This document shows positions 36,619 through 46,829 of a stretch of 64,000 bases of DNA, piece by piece (position 1 is the first letter of the stretch; each line of letters begins with the position of its first letter). The notes under the pieces are model-generated. The model saw only the letters and a list, made by a program, of their open reading frames with translations, was not told the DNA's origin and ran no database searches. The stretch lies in contig NZ_CP019645.1 in the NCBI RefSeq assembly GCF_001999985.1, positions 186,001-250,000 of the forward strand. The letters are read 5' to 3'. The position numbers and the translations under genes are program-made. Source of the DNA: Helicobacter bilis (lineage in GTDB: Bacteria > Campylobacterota > Campylobacteria > Campylobacterales > Helicobacteraceae).

Positions 36619-36966
36619 TCAATCTGCTTCAAGGCTTAGGCTCTCAAGCCTTATATCTCGCCCTTGTATGATATGTGTATTTTTACTTTCACATTTTGGA
36701 CAGGCTGGATTATCTAGGCTATGAAAAGTGCTTTTACAATCCTTGCATTCTAGCAAAATCTTTTCTATTGTAAGTGTCAAAGTCGCATCTTTTATAGAAT
36801 CATATTCTGTCTGCAAAACTTCAAAAGCACTTTGCAATAAGCTTTTATCAATGTTTGATCGCTCACCCACACTTACAACGATATTTTGTACCTTTGCTGC
36901 ATTATGCTCTTGCAAATGTGTCAAGCAAAGCTCAAGAAGTGAAGCTATAATGGAATATTCATGCAT
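36619..36966 (-). CDS. hypA: Hydrogenase/urease nickel-insertion protein HypA
   Basis: HypA delivers nickel to [NiFe] hydrogenase and, in Helicobacter, also to urease. The 115-residue protein starts MHEYSI, whose Met-His-Glu is the nickel site. It has the structural zinc site as two CxxC pairs (CKDC and CPKC). The length is normal. It lies between a small membrane protein gene and a coiled-coil gene on the same strand. With hypE it shows that the organism makes a nickel hydrogenase. Confidence 0.95.
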   Translation of the reverse strand: MHEYSIIASLLELCLTHLQEHNAAKVQNIVVSVGERSNIDKSLLQSAFEVLQTEYDSIKDATLTLTIEKILLECKDCKSTFHSLDNPACPKCESKNTHIIQGRDIRLESLSLEAD

Positions 36967-36977
36967 ATTTTTCCTTA

Positions 36978-37577
36978 TTATTTTATCTTTGGTTTTAATA
37001 ATGCTACATGAAAATTATTTTTAAAAAGCGGCATACTTTGCATAAGCCAACCAAATAATGCTACATTGCTATCAAATACTGCATTATACAAATCGAGCGT
37101 ATTTGCAAATGGTAACCACAAGCTAAAAGCCATAAGCATAAAGACCGCACAGATTCTATCAATGCAATAGCAAATCGCAATCACACAAGAAATAAGCAGG
37201 ATTTTATATCCTAAAGGTCCATACGCCCAGTCAAAGATTCCAAAAGCATTACCTGCGAATAATAACCACAAAATAGCTAAAAATAAGAAACCGCGATAAC
37301 TTATTGTAAAACCTATTTGATTAACAAAGGTCCTAACAATAGAAAATAAGCAAAGAAAAAACAATAAAAAGCTAGGTGTATCAAACATACTATAAAGAAG
37401 CATGGAAAAGCTTATATGGTGTATGGGAATTATGCTTAGTATAAACGCAAATAGGCTAATCACTCCACGCGTAAATGGCTGTAAAAATGTGCCAAAAAAA
37501 AGCCGCACAAAAGAGAGTGTGCCAAGGGCTATTGCTGCACACATAAGAGAATATGTAAAAAGTGAATAATAAATCAT
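36978..37577 (-). CDS. Hypothetical membrane protein upstream of hypA
   Basis: The 199-residue protein has about six hydrophobic helices and short loops, with no motif I know. It lies 11 bases upstream of hypA on the same strand, so the two are probably cotranscribed. A nickel- or hydrogenase-related role is only a possibility from position. Confidence 0.6.
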   Translation of the reverse strand: MIYYSLFTYSLMCAAIALGTLSFVRLFFGTFLQPFTRGVISLFAFILSIIPIHHISFSMLLYSMFDTPSFLLFFLCLFSIVRTFVNQIGFTISYRGFLFLAILWLLFAGNAFGIFDWAYGPLGYKILLISCVIAICYCIDRICAVFMLMAFSLWLPFANTLDLYNAVFDSNVALFGWLMQSMPLFKNNFHVALLKPKIK

Positions 37578-37692
37578 TGTCTGCCTTTATATGCTTAATG
37601 CTTTTAATTTAAGATAAGATTCTAAACTATATGATATAGATTATATAACTATGGAATCTAGCCTTTCTGCCACTCACTTTGGCGTTTAGCTT

Positions 37693-38055
37693 TCATATGT
37701 ATCCTTGATAGAATTTAGATTTTTTATTTTTTGAATGGCTTGCAGGGTTTAGAGATTGCCCACTAGATTCTAAATTCTGTTTATTGTCATCTTTGCAGGT
37801 ATGGGCAAAATCCCTGCGAATTATGTAAGTCTCTAAAAAAGGCGAAATATCCTTATTTAAATTTATCTTAGAATCTAAACCTTGCTTAGATTCTCTATGA
37901 GATGTTTCGCTTTGCTCAACATGACAGGTTATCTTGGATTCTGGATTTTTTTCTGTTTGATTAGCAACAGGAGTTTTGGCTACATTCTGTGAAGATTCTA
38001 TATTCGTGTTATCCTGCGTATTTGAATCCATTTTTACGCCATTACTATTATTCAT
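37693..38055 (-). CDS. Small reading frame largely made of dispersed repeat sequence
   Basis: This 120-residue frame is low-complexity and hydrophilic. Residues of about 38-100 correspond to the TGTCAT palindromic repeat (CHVEQSETS, then DISPF, then DDNKQ) interrupted by extra sequence. A later SLNPASHSK resembles LNPAPTQ in the cvfB-like gene and LNPAAHPE in addA. The ribosome binding site is weak. It may be a real small protein that gained repeats, or an open frame created by them. Confidence 0.35.
   Translation of the reverse strand: MNNSNGVKMDSNTQDNTNIESSQNVAKTPVANQTEKNPESKITCHVEQSETSHRESKQGLDSKINLNKDISPFLETYIIRRDFAHTCKDDNKQNLESSGQSLNPASHSKNKKSKFYQGYI
37784..37926 (-). repeat. TGTCAT-family palindromic repeat with an internal insertion
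   Basis: The ends read TGTCATGTTGAGCAAAGCG and, about 140 bases later, GATGACAA. The right arm is split by about 60 bases of other sequence. It is wholly within the small frame at 37693-38055. Confidence 0.55.
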
Positions 38056-38075
38056 AGATATTTGATATTCCGCTA

Positions 38076-38402
38076 TTATTCTTGCGTTCTGCTTAGTGTT
38101 GTTACAAATTGCTCTAAAAGCCTTTTGCTTTCATTAATCTCTTCTCGCATTCTATAAATCTCTATATCTTTTTCTTCGCCTTGAGCTTTCAAGGTGCTAA
38201 TCTCTAAGCCCATTTGTGAGATTTTCTCTTCTTTTTCTAATAGCTTAAATTCTAAATCTTCGATTTTTTTATTATGCTTTGTTTCAAGTAGCTGCTTTAC
38301 TTCATGGACTAATGGTAGTAAGCCTACGCCTTCTTTTTGCTGGGCTGCGCTAGATTCTGTATTCTGCGTATTTTCGCTGTAATTATTGTGATGATTTTGC
38401 AT
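38076..38402 (-). CDS. Small coiled-coil protein
   Basis: The 108-residue protein has a polar N-terminus of about 20 residues, then a long coiled coil (about 28-100: LVHEVKQLLETKHNKK and on). AAGGAG lies five bases before the ATG, supporting translation. It is divergent from uvrB. Function unknown; it could be a structural or scaffold-like protein. Confidence 0.6.
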   Translation of the reverse strand: MQNHHNNYSENTQNTESSAAQQKEGVGLLPLVHEVKQLLETKHNKKIEDLEFKLLEKEEKISQMGLEISTLKAQGEEKDIEIYRMREEINESKRLLEQFVTTLSRTQE

Positions 38403-38431
38403 GACTTCTCCTTAAGGCAATAAAGTTTCTG

Positions 38432-38437
38432 TATAAT
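38432..38437 (+). promoter_or_regulatory. -10 box (TATAAT) of uvrB
   Basis: TATAAT lies 20 bases before the uvrB start in the short divergent gap, so the leader is very short. Confidence 0.5.
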
Positions 38438-38456
38438 TGTAGCTAAAAAAGGTGTA

Positions 38457-40442
38457 ATGATGAAAACAAATCTATTTAATTTAACCTCAAACTACAAACC
38501 AGCAGGCGACCAGCCACAAGCTATAAATTTCCTATGCAAACAGATTAATAATAATGAAAAATATAATACTTTAATAGGCGTTACAGGCAGCGGTAAGACC
38601 TTTAGCATGGCAAATATTATACAAAATCTCAACATGCCAACACTTATCATGAGTCATAATAAGACCTTATGTGCCCAGCTTTATAGCGAGTTTAAAAGCT
38701 TTTTTCCACATAATCATGTCGAATATTTTATCAGCCATTTTGACTACTATCAGCCAGAAGCCTACATTCCGCGTAGAGATCTATTTATAGAAAAGGATAG
38801 CTCCATTAATGATGAGTTAGAGAGACTGCGTCTATCGGCTACGACTTCACTTCTTGCCTATGATGATGTGATAGTTATAGCCAGTGTATCAGCAAACTAT
38901 GGTTTAGGAAATCCTAGTGAATACCTCACAATGATAGAAAAGCTAGAAGTCTCTAAAACCTATCAGCAAAAAAGGCTTTTAACAAAGCTTGTAGAAATGG
39001 GCTATACACGCAATGAAACAAGCTTTGAGCGTGGATGCTTTCGTGTTAAAGGTGAAGTAGTAGATATTTTCCCTGCGTATAATGAAGTGGAGTTTATACG
39101 CATTGAATTTTTTGGTGATGAGATTGAGAGAATTGCGGTATTAGAATCACTTGATAATACTTTTGTAAAAGAGCTAGATTCTTATGTGCTTTATGCGGCA
39201 AATCAATTTATTGTTGGAGAAAATCGATTAAAAAATGCGATTGTAGAAATCGAGCAGGAATTGCAAGAGCGATTGAAATTCTATGAGAGTGAAAATCGTA
39301 TGCTAGAGTATGAAAGGTTAAAATCACGCACAGAATTTGACCTTGAGATGATAAAAGAAAATGGCATTTGCAAAGGTATTGAAAACTATGCGAGACATTT
39401 GACAGGCAAAAAGCCCGGCGAAACCCCTTTTTCACTACTTGATTATTTTGAATACAAAAAAAAGCCTTATCTATTAATCGTTGATGAAAGCCATGTAAGC
39501 CTGCCACAATTTGGCGGTATGTATGCGGGAGATAGAAGCCGTAAGGAAGTATTGGTAGAATATGGCTTTAGACTGCCTAGTGCGCTTGATAATCGCCCAT
39601 TGCAATTTGATGAGTTTATTAACAAAAAGGCTAACTTTTTATTTGTATCTGCCACACCAGCAGAGCTAGAGCTATCACTAAGCAAAGATAATGTATGTGA
39701 GCAGCTTATCCGCCCGACAGGACTGCTTGACCCAGAGTTTGAAGTAAGAGATTCTAGAATCCAAGTCAAAGATTTATTAGAAGAAATAAAAGTTTGTGTT
39801 GAGCGAAAAGAGAGGGTATTAATCACGACTTTAACCAAAAAAATGAGCGAAGAACTCGCAAAATACTACGCAAAAGAGGGCATAAAAATCGAATATCTAC
39901 ATAGTGAAATAGATGCGATAGAGAGAAATCACTTAATCCGCAATCTGCGTTTAGGCGTATTTGATGTATTAGTAGGGATAAATTTATTGCGGGAAGGGCT
40001 TGACTTACCAGAGGTTAGCCTTGTAGCGATTATGGACGCAGATAAAGAGGGCTTTTTACGCAGTGAAACAAGCCTTATACAAACGATGGGCAGGGCTGCT
40101 AGAAATGTAAATGGCAAGGTGATTCTATACGCAGAAAAAATCACAAATTCCATGCGTAAAGCTATGGATACAACGACTTATAGACGCAAAAAACAAGAAG
40201 AATTTAATAAAAAACATGGAATCACTCCAACTTCAGTAAGCCGCAATGTAGAAGAGGAATTAAGACTAGAAGATAGCACAAAAGTCTATGATAAAATGAG
40301 TAAGAAAAACAAAATCCCAGCAAAAGAAAAAGAAAATCTTATCAAAGACTTAAAAATAAAAATGCTTGAGGCAAGCAAACGACTTGACTTTGAAGCGGCA
40401 ATACAACTAAGAGATGAAATCGCTAGATTGCGAAGTTTGTGA
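38457..40442 (+). CDS. uvrB: Excinuclease ABC subunit UvrB
   Basis: UvrB is the damage-verification helicase of nucleotide excision repair and works with UvrA and UvrC. The 661-residue protein has Walker [10 protein letters not shown], the beta-hairpin motif [11 protein letters not shown] that inserts into DNA, the DESH box (VDESHV), helicase motif VI (QTMGRAARN) and the C-terminal UVR motif ([12 protein letters not shown]). Two adjacent ATGs (38457 and 38460) are equally possible starts after AAAAAAGG. Confidence 0.97.
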   Translation: MMKTNLFNLTSNYKPAGDQPQAINFLCKQINNNEKYNTLIGVTGSGKTFSMANIIQNLNMPTLIMSHNKTLCAQLYSEFKSFFPHNHVEYFISHFDYYQPEAYIPRRDLFIEKDSSINDELERLRLSATTSLLAYDDVIVIASVSANYGLGNPSEYLTMIEKLEVSKTYQQKRLLTKLVEMGYTRNETSFERGCFRVKGEVVDIFPAYNEVEFIRIEFFGDEIERIAVLESLDNTFVKELDSYVLYAANQFIVGENRLKNAIVEIEQELQERLKFYESENRMLEYERLKSRTEFDLEMIKENGICKGIENYARHLTGKKPGETPFSLLDYFEYKKKPYLLIVDESHVSLPQFGGMYAGDRSRKEVLVEYGFRLPSALDNRPLQFDEFINKKANFLFVSATPAELELSLSKDNVCEQLIRPTGLLDPEFEVRDSRIQVKDLLEEIKVCVERKERVLITTLTKKMSEELAKYYAKEGIKIEYLHSEIDAIERNHLIRNLRLGVFDVLVGINLLREGLDLPEVSLVAIMDADKEGFLRSETSLIQTMGRAARNVNGKVILYAEKITNSMRKAMDTTTYRRKKQEEFNKKHGITPTSVSRNVEEELRLEDSTKVYDKMSKKNKIPAKEKENLIKDLKIKMLEASKRLDFEAAIQLRDEIARLRSL

Positions 40443-40746
40443 TGATTTGTTTTATGTGTTTGTCCTAGTGAATGTTTTTATTTGTGGTGGAAAATATATT
40501 TTATGATGAAAGGTTTTAAGCTATATTTTTATGCCATTAAGTGCCACAATGCATCTCCTGATTAAAAAATATATAAACCCACAACGGACTTAAAAACACA
40601 GAACAATTCTAGTTTATAAAACCATTCTATGCAACCCTGCATACGCCAAAATAGTAAGAAATATGGAATGGATAGCTAAGGACTTACATTCATTGTGGAA
40701 TCTTAATTGCTTGAGCATTATTGATTTTTAATAAGGATATTATTTT
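40443..40746. other. Intergenic gap with no supported feature
   Basis: These 304 bases are AT-rich. I see no frame with a binding site, no strong hairpin and no copy of the repeats found elsewhere. The promoter of the following gene must lie here, but no single -10 box stands out. Confidence 0.4.
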
Positions 40747-41304
40747 ATGCTGCGATATATTGCATTATTTGGTATGATGATGTCTGCATTTGTATTAGCA
40801 GATACTTTTTTAGATGAGGATAGCCAGTCGTTTCAAAAGAGTAAAGATGATCCTAGTATGCTTGTCTTTGTAACCTCTCATGTTATACCCATTACTCCAG
40901 AGTTGGTTCAAAATACACCTTATGGACGCATGATAGCCATACCACAAGAAGCATTAAATCCGCAAAATAACACAAATATAGTGGCAAAAGGCATGTATAA
41001 TCATGGCAATTACACAATCTTTCGCTCCGATAATAACAACATTACTTTCTATCGTCATACACGCAATACGACAAGGCAATATACGCGTATGGCACCAAAC
41101 ATTTATAAGGTAACGCATTTTGCAGGGAGTTTTTATAAAGTTGAGCCTATGCCACCAAGAATAACGGCTTGTTCTCTCATCATTTCACGCACTTTTGAAG
41201 CACAAAAGACTTCAAGTCCGCAAGTTTTACTTGACTTAAATAAGGTCCCAAATCAAGGTGTAGCAGATATTTTACTTGAGTGTCCAAAGCCACCTGAATA
41301 TTAG
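40747..41304 (+). CDS. Hypothetical exported protein
   Basis: The 185-residue protein begins with a signal peptide (about residues 1-18, ending VLA) and is probably periplasmic. The mature part is rich in Asn, Thr and Pro and has two late cysteines (TACSLI and LLECP) that could form a disulfide. I do not recognise the family. TAAGGATATTA precedes the ATG. It is followed 29 bases on by a LysE-type exporter gene. Confidence 0.6.
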   Translation: MLRYIALFGMMMSAFVLADTFLDEDSQSFQKSKDDPSMLVFVTSHVIPITPELVQNTPYGRMIAIPQEALNPQNNTNIVAKGMYNHGNYTIFRSDNNNITFYRHTRNTTRQYTRMAPNIYKVTHFAGSFYKVEPMPPRITACSLIISRTFEAQKTSSPQVLLDLNKVPNQGVADILLECPKPPEY

Positions 41305-41333
41305 TTATCCATAAGATTCTAGGGTTATAATGT

Positions 41334-41975
41334 ATGAGCTTATTAACACTTTTTTTACTTGCATTTGTTGGAGCGATTACGCCCGGACCAGATATTTTGC
41401 TTGTCATGCGTAATACTCTGCTATTTGGCTTTATGCAAGGCGTAAAGATTCTAAGCGGTATTGCTAGTGGGTGGATTGTCTATTTGGCGGTGCTTTATTT
41501 TGGATTTGGCTATCTTTTTAATGGTAAGATGGCACAGATTGCATTAAGCAATCTTGGGGCAATTTATCTAGCCTATATTGCCTTTATGCTTTTTAAAAAG
41601 AGTGCAACACATATTGATATTCCAGATTCTAATCTACAAAATAATAACTCGCAAGTCTCTCAAAATTCTAATACCTTAAAAGATAAACCAGACACTTATC
41701 TTAAAGCCTTAATCATTAATCTATCAAATCCAAAGGCAATTTTATTTTTTAGCGTCATTGTTGCCCCATTTATAGAATCTAGTCCGCTTATAAGTCTATC
41801 TGTGCTATTTTGTGGTTTAAGTAGTGCGTTTTTTTCTGTTATTTTACTTGCCACTTTTTTTAGGAATCTAATTTGCGATAGGGTTTTTCATATTATCGAT
41901 AAGATTTGTTCTATCCTGTTTGCTTGTTTTTCTATCTTACTACTTTATCATGCGTATGATATTTTTATGTCGTGA
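41334..41975 (+). CDS. LysE/RhtB-family exporter
   Basis: The 213-residue inner-membrane protein has six helices and the family's N-terminal signature (GAITPGPDILLVMRN), with the second half opening at LSNPKAILFF. Members export amino acids or homoserine lactones; the substrate is unknown. The central loop (about residues 100-125) is unusually long and Asn/Ser-rich. It begins 29 bases after an exported protein gene. Confidence 0.88.
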   Translation: MSLLTLFLLAFVGAITPGPDILLVMRNTLLFGFMQGVKILSGIASGWIVYLAVLYFGFGYLFNGKMAQIALSNLGAIYLAYIAFMLFKKSATHIDIPDSNLQNNNSQVSQNSNTLKDKPDTYLKALIINLSNPKAILFFSVIVAPFIESSPLISLSVLFCGLSSAFFSVILLATFFRNLICDRVFHIIDKICSILFACFSILLLYHAYDIFMS

Positions 41976-42053
41976 TGTATTTAAGATTCTAAAAATATCA
42001 ATAAATTTCTACCATAAAATAACAAAACAAGCTAATTGCATATATGACAAAAT

Positions 42054-42443
42054 TTATTTTTTACATTTATATGCAAAACCCTGAATATGCATCTCTTTGG
42101 CGGCTTGAGTGCTACTAGAAGAACCAAATCCAACAGAACCCACAGAAGTTCCAACGCCAAACCCATCTGTGCTTGTGAGTTTGTCTTCTCCCACAATATG
42201 TATTGTATCTGCTCCCATTGCATAGGCATTATTTTTTATATCATTTCTTGCAGAATCTCTTACTTGTTTCAAGTTTAAATTTTCCCAAGAATTTTTCTTA
42301 TAACCATCAACCTCCCCTATCAACTCGCAGTCTTTTGGTTTCTCATGCGTAATTACAATATGCTTTGCTTCTGGTAATAGCAAAGTGGGTTTTGTGCAAC
42401 CACACAACAAAACTGAAGCCATAAAGCATGAATACAATCTCAT
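42054..42443 (-). CDS. DUF4156-like lipoprotein
   Basis: The 129-residue precursor has a lipoprotein signal with lipobox LLCGC, giving a mature lipidated cysteine at about residue 16. The mature domain (CELIGEVDGY, then RNDIKNNAYAMGADTI) matches small DUF4156-type lipoproteins. The C-terminal part has a Gly/Ser-rich turn (VGSVGFGSSSS) and ends with a cysteine. A run of 11 A lies 39 bases upstream in the promoter region. Function unknown. Confidence 0.75.
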   Translation of the reverse strand: MRLYSCFMASVLLCGCTKPTLLLPEAKHIVITHEKPKDCELIGEVDGYKKNSWENLNLKQVRDSARNDIKNNAYAMGADTIHIVGEDKLTSTDGFGVGTSVGSVGFGSSSSTQAAKEMHIQGFAYKCKK

Positions 42444-42481
42444 AGCAAATCCTTTATAAACGAAATTTGCTTGGATTTTAC

Positions 42482-42492
42482 AAAAAAAAAAA
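42482..42492 (-). promoter_or_regulatory. T11 tract in the lipoprotein promoter
   Basis: On the coding strand T11 is followed by GTAAAATCC, so the tract sits just upstream of a TAAAAT -10-like box, 39-49 bases before the ATG. This repeats the layout seen upstream of the outer membrane protein at 10531. Confidence 0.45.
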
Positions 42493-42683
42493 CAAAGTTA
42501 GTTAATAGAAAATAACTTTTTGTTTAAAAATAGTCATTCTATTGGAATATATTGAGTTTTACAAAATAACTAAAGAAAATGCGATATTTATGTCGTTTAT
42601 TTTGCTGTTTAAAAAATTTTTATGAAAACATATTAGAATCTTTGCATGTTTATTTAAGATATTATCTTAAGGAGTTTAGAAAT

Positions 42684-44141
42684 ATGAAAAAAACAAGTCG
42701 TTATACATTGGTAAAAATGCTTGCGATAATGCCACTAAGTCTTTGTTTAAGTCATGGGCTTGATGTAGCGGTTGCCCCCTCTTTCACTCGATCTACACCT
42801 TCTAGCAATGCAAATGTTGTCTTTTCTTACCACGAAGCGATTAAAAATGCTACAAAGGCTGTTGTAAATATTACGACTGAAAGGAAAGTTGGCGGTGGTA
42901 ATTCCCCTTTTAATGATCCATTTTTTCAGCAATTTTTTGGCGATATGGTGCCACAAGATAGACTTCAAGGTGGTATTGGCTCTGGTGTTATCATTGCAAG
43001 TAATGGTTATATTGTAACAAATAGCCATGTGATTAAAGGTGCAGATAAGATTCATGTAACACTACCCGGTGATACAAAGAAATACCCCGCAAAACTTATT
43101 GGAGAAGATTCTCAAAGTGATATAGCTGTGATAAAAATCGAGAGAAATAATTTACCGATACTCCCTTTTGCTGAAAGTAGTCGCTATGCTGTTGGTGATG
43201 TGGTATTTGCGATTGGTAATCCCTTTGGTGTGGGTGAGAGTGTAACACAAGGTATCATTTCTGCGTTAAATAAGAATGGCTTTGGGATTAGTAATTATGA
43301 AAACTTCATTCAAACCGATGCGAGTATTAATCCGGGAAATTCTGGTGGGGCTTTGATTGATAGTAGAGGTGCATTTATCGGTATGAATACCGCTATTATC
43401 TCACGCACCGGTGGGAATCATGGTATTGGCTTTGCTATCCCTTCTGAAATGGTAAAAAGTGTAGCGACTGAACTCATTAAAAGCGGTAAGGTTAGGCGTG
43501 GCTTTCTTGGTGTAAGCATTAAAGATTTAGATTCTGATATTGCAAGCACTTATGGCGATACACAAGGGGCATTAGTCGTTGGTATGCAGGCAAATTCACC
43601 CGCACAAAAAGCGGGATTAGCTGTATGGGATTTAATCACTGCGGTAAATGGCAAACCTATCAAAAGTGCAGCTGAATTGCGGAATCTAATCGGGTCTATA
43701 CCACCAAATCAAAGCATCACACTTACACTTTTAAGAAACAATATGAAAGGCGATAAAGCAAGCCTTGAAACAAAGCAAATCAAGCTAGTCCTTGCAGAGC
43801 AATCTCAAAGTAGCACAACGATAAATCAGCCAAGCAAAGTAGCACCAAGTGGTGGCAGTGCATTTGATGGATTAAGCATTGATAATCTAACAGGGCAAGT
43901 GCGTCAAGTCTATCGTGTGCCAAACGACATTAATGGAGCGCTTGTGAGTAATGTAATGCAAAACTCAAAGGCACAAGAGTTAGGATTCCAAAAGGGTGAT
44001 GTTATCTCACAAGTAGAAAATATGCCTATCAAAAATGTAGCAGACTTTCAAAATGCATTGCAGGCATATAATGGCAAACCAAAGAGAATTTTAATCTATA
44101 ATATCGTGAATAATGAAGTGAAAACCATTGTAGCGCAATAA
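42684..44141 (+). CDS. htrA: Serine protease HtrA/DegQ
   Basis: HtrA degrades and refolds misfolded periplasmic proteins; in H. pylori it is also secreted and cleaves E-cadherin. The 485-residue precursor has a signal peptide (about residues 1-30), a trypsin-like domain with His (VTNSHVIKG), Asp (SDIAVIKI) and Ser (NPGNSGGAL), and two PDZ domains (about 290-380 and 400-485). I start at 42684, where AAGGAG lies nine bases upstream; a frame start at 42579 would add 35 residues with no signal peptide. It precedes rpoD. Confidence 0.95.
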   Translation: MKKTSRYTLVKMLAIMPLSLCLSHGLDVAVAPSFTRSTPSSNANVVFSYHEAIKNATKAVVNITTERKVGGGNSPFNDPFFQQFFGDMVPQDRLQGGIGSGVIIASNGYIVTNSHVIKGADKIHVTLPGDTKKYPAKLIGEDSQSDIAVIKIERNNLPILPFAESSRYAVGDVVFAIGNPFGVGESVTQGIISALNKNGFGISNYENFIQTDASINPGNSGGALIDSRGAFIGMNTAIISRTGGNHGIGFAIPSEMVKSVATELIKSGKVRRGFLGVSIKDLDSDIASTYGDTQGALVVGMQANSPAQKAGLAVWDLITAVNGKPIKSAAELRNLIGSIPPNQSITLTLLRNNMKGDKASLETKQIKLVLAEQSQSSTTINQPSKVAPSGGSAFDGLSIDNLTGQVRQVYRVPNDINGALVSNVMQNSKAQELGFQKGDVISQVENMPIKNVADFQNALQAYNGKPKRILIYNIVNNEVKTIVAQ

Positions 44142-44253
44142 TAGAATCTATCTTTTTTTTACAATATGACATAAAATAAGTGCATTTTATTAATATTTTA
44201 TTTTTGTTCTGTCGATATAATGACTGATTCTAATCGCTTAGTAAGGAGTGAGT

Positions 44254-46152
44254 ATGGCAGTGAGCAAATTAAATGAGAATAAACTCAATGAGAGTCTGGA
44301 GCAATTATTTAAAAGCACAAAAGAAGATTGTATTTCTTATGAGATGATCGCACAAACCATTGATACAGAACCCACAATGGCAATCTTACAAAAGATAAAA
44401 ACACTTTGTAAAACCCATAAAAAGCAGCTCATCAGCTCATCTGAAATGGCAAAGAACCTAAACGAGCAGGATAAGATTCAAGCAGATCTTATAAAGCAAA
44501 AAAATATGGAAGAATCTTTAAGTGAAGAGTTTGACTTTCAGCGAGAAAGAGAGCTGCTTGAATGGAGTAGAAGCGATAGTCCTGTGCGTATGTATCTGCG
44601 AGAAATGGGGCAGATTCCATTACTAAGCAAGGAAGAAGAGATAAATCTAAGCAAGGACATGGAAAAAGGCGAAGATATTATCATTGATGCGATATGTTCC
44701 GTGCCTTATTTAATCGATTTTATTTATGATTATAAAGATGCTTTGATTAATCGAGAGAGAAGAGTAAAAGAGCTTTTCAAAAGCTTTGATGATCCGCAAA
44801 GCGATGATGATTCTGATGATATTGAGTTTGATAGCTCTGAAGAAGAATTTGATGAAGAGAATAAGCCAAAAGCAAGAAAAAATACAAAAGCTGATGAAGC
44901 ACGCATTGAAAAAGTGCTTGAAAGTTTTCAAGCCCTAAATGATGCAAAAAATGACTGGCTAAAGATTTTGCAAGAAGATAGTGAGTATGAAAGCAAAGGG
45001 CTTGTAAGAAAAGGTGATGATGAATTACTACATACGCTTATACTCGCCCATAAGAAACACATCTTAAAGCAAAGGCTGCTTAGCTTAGGACCTACAAGTA
45101 AGCTTATTAATGAGCTTACAAAAGCTATGGAAAATAGCTTGAAAAATGACGATGGATTTGATAGAGAGCTAAAAAGATTAGAGTATAGACTAAATCTTTT
45201 TAATGATACATTGCGACAAAATCATCAAGAGCTTTTAAAAAATATTGCTAATATGACAAGGGAAGAGATTGTAGCGCAAGTCCCAGAAAATACAATGGTT
45301 GCAACCTATGTAGAGATACAAAAACTCTATCGCACAAGGGAAGCAAGTAAGAGTGGATTTAATCTTGAGCCAGAAAAACTAAAAGAGATTCTAGAGCAAA
45401 TTAAGCGGGGCAAAAGGATTTCAGATACTGCTAAGACAAAGATGAGTAGAAGTAATTTGCGTCTTGTTGTAAGCATTGCAAAGCGTTATACCAATCGAGG
45501 TTTGCCATTCCTAGATTTGATACAAGAGGGCAATATCGGGCTTATGAAGGCAGTCGATAAGTTTGAATATCGTAAGCAATACAAGTTTTCAACCTATGCG
45601 ACATGGTGGATAAAACAAGCAATCAGTCGTGCCATAGCCGATCAAGCGCGCACTATAAGGATTCCAATCCACATGATTGATACTATCAATAAGATTAAGA
45701 ATCTTATGCGAAAACACGCACAAGAAAAAGGCGAAGAACTTGATGTAGAATCTATTGCAAATCAAGTTGGCTTAAGTGTAGATAAAGTTAAAAATGTAAT
45801 CAAAATCACAAAAGAGCCAATAAGCCTTGAAGCACCGATAGGCAATGATGATGATGGTAAATTTGGAGATTTTGTAGAAGATAAAAGCACGATGAGTTCT
45901 ATGGATATTATGCTAAAAGAAGATTTAAGAGAGCAAATTGATAATGTATTAGACCAGCTTAATGAGCGAGAAAAAGCGGTGATTAAAATGCGTTTTGGTT
46001 TGCTTGAAGATGAAAGTGATAGGACACTAGAAGAAATCGGCAAGGCATTAAATGTTACAAGAGAGCGTGTAAGACAGATTGAATCAAGTGCGATTAAAAA
46101 GCTTAAACATCCAAGAATAGGCAGACAATTGCGACAATATCTTGGCGGATAA
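44254..46152 (+). CDS. rpoD: RNA polymerase primary sigma factor RpoD (sigma-70)
   Basis: RpoD directs RNA polymerase to housekeeping promoters. The 632-residue protein has region 1.2 ([16 protein letters not shown]), region 2 ([31 protein letters not shown] in parts) with the DNA-melting [11 protein letters not shown], region 3, and region 4 helix-turn-helix ([20 protein letters not shown]). An acidic stretch of about 40 residues near 190-220 lies in the non-conserved region. The GTG at 44248 sits in the binding site, so the ATG at 44254 after AAGGAG is the start. Confidence 0.97.
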   Translation: MAVSKLNENKLNESLEQLFKSTKEDCISYEMIAQTIDTEPTMAILQKIKTLCKTHKKQLISSSEMAKNLNEQDKIQADLIKQKNMEESLSEEFDFQRERELLEWSRSDSPVRMYLREMGQIPLLSKEEEINLSKDMEKGEDIIIDAICSVPYLIDFIYDYKDALINRERRVKELFKSFDDPQSDDDSDDIEFDSSEEEFDEENKPKARKNTKADEARIEKVLESFQALNDAKNDWLKILQEDSEYESKGLVRKGDDELLHTLILAHKKHILKQRLLSLGPTSKLINELTKAMENSLKNDDGFDRELKRLEYRLNLFNDTLRQNHQELLKNIANMTREEIVAQVPENTMVATYVEIQKLYRTREASKSGFNLEPEKLKEILEQIKRGKRISDTAKTKMSRSNLRLVVSIAKRYTNRGLPFLDLIQEGNIGLMKAVDKFEYRKQYKFSTYATWWIKQAISRAIADQARTIRIPIHMIDTINKIKNLMRKHAQEKGEELDVESIANQVGLSVDKVKNVIKITKEPISLEAPIGNDDDGKFGDFVEDKSTMSSMDIMLKEDLREQIDNVLDQLNEREKAVIKMRFGLLEDESDRTLEEIGKALNVTRERVRQIESSAIKKLKHPRIGRQLRQYLGG

Positions 46153-46164
46153 GGAAATTTTAAA

Positions 46165-46199
46165 TCACACTTTAGGGTTAATATATCGCTAAAGTGTGA
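46165..46199. terminator. Hairpin downstream of rpoD
   Basis: TCACACTTTAG and CTAAAGTGTGA form an 11-bp stem around a loop of about 13 bases, 13 bases after the rpoD stop. There is no clear T-run, so its role as terminator is likely but not certain. Confidence 0.55.
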
Positions 46200-46829
46200 A
46201 GGCTATGAAGACATGAAGTTATCTGCCTTGCCATCCCCCACAAAACGCTTAGGCATCGATATAAAAAAATATTGGCATACATAGAACCTTGTTTCAGGAA
46301 AATATGGAACCTTTATAAGTATGTATGGGTAAAGATGGCTATGAAAAAGTACCTAGTATTCTAAAAATCGCACTTACCACTATATTTACAGAATGCTTGA
46401 GGAATTAATTTAATAAAGTGTTTTTAACCAAAAAGAATTAAGCCATTTTAGAACAATATAAAAGGCAACTTCAACACCCATATTGACATCAACATGTAAG
46501 GTTTTTATAGCGCTTGAATAAACAAAAGTTCGCTAAACTTAATCTTATGCACTTTAATACTGATGGGCCAAGTAGCGATATTATTGCAACAAAAAAGCAA
46601 ATAGAGAGATGTTGAATAATAGTAAATATTAAAACTATTGGGGAGCAGATCGAACTGCATATCGTAGCCCAGCCTCTTCCGCTAAGCACATCGCCTACTT
46701 GCCAAGAGCATTATATCACAAAATCTATGCTTGGAGGTATTGGCAAAACCAGTTATCCATCATAGCTTTCAGGTTGTTTGACATACTTTGTGTACCATTA
46801 GTATTAAGTATCATTTAACCGCAATTATT
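46200..46829. other. Decayed accessory DNA after rpoD
   Basis: No intact gene is visible in these 630 bases. Short open pieces read as ordinary protein before hitting stops, for example KRLGIDIKKYWHT near 46240 and HFNTDGPSSDIIATKKQ near 46555. They are in different frames and lack starts or binding sites. This looks like fossil coding DNA next to the accessory genes that follow. I could not identify the original protein. Confidence 0.4.

Noticed and set aside
39208-39838. Two minus-strand frames of about 100 codons inside uvrB
   Set aside because: They are antisense shadows of a highly conserved gene with no binding sites or family features.
42579-42683. N-terminal extension of htrA by 35 codons
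   Set aside because: The signal peptide and the strong ribosome binding site fit the start at 42684.
46610-46700. Possible tRNA-like sequence (GGGGAGCAGATCGAACTGC and on)
   Set aside because: No cloverleaf, T-arm consensus or acceptor stem could be built.
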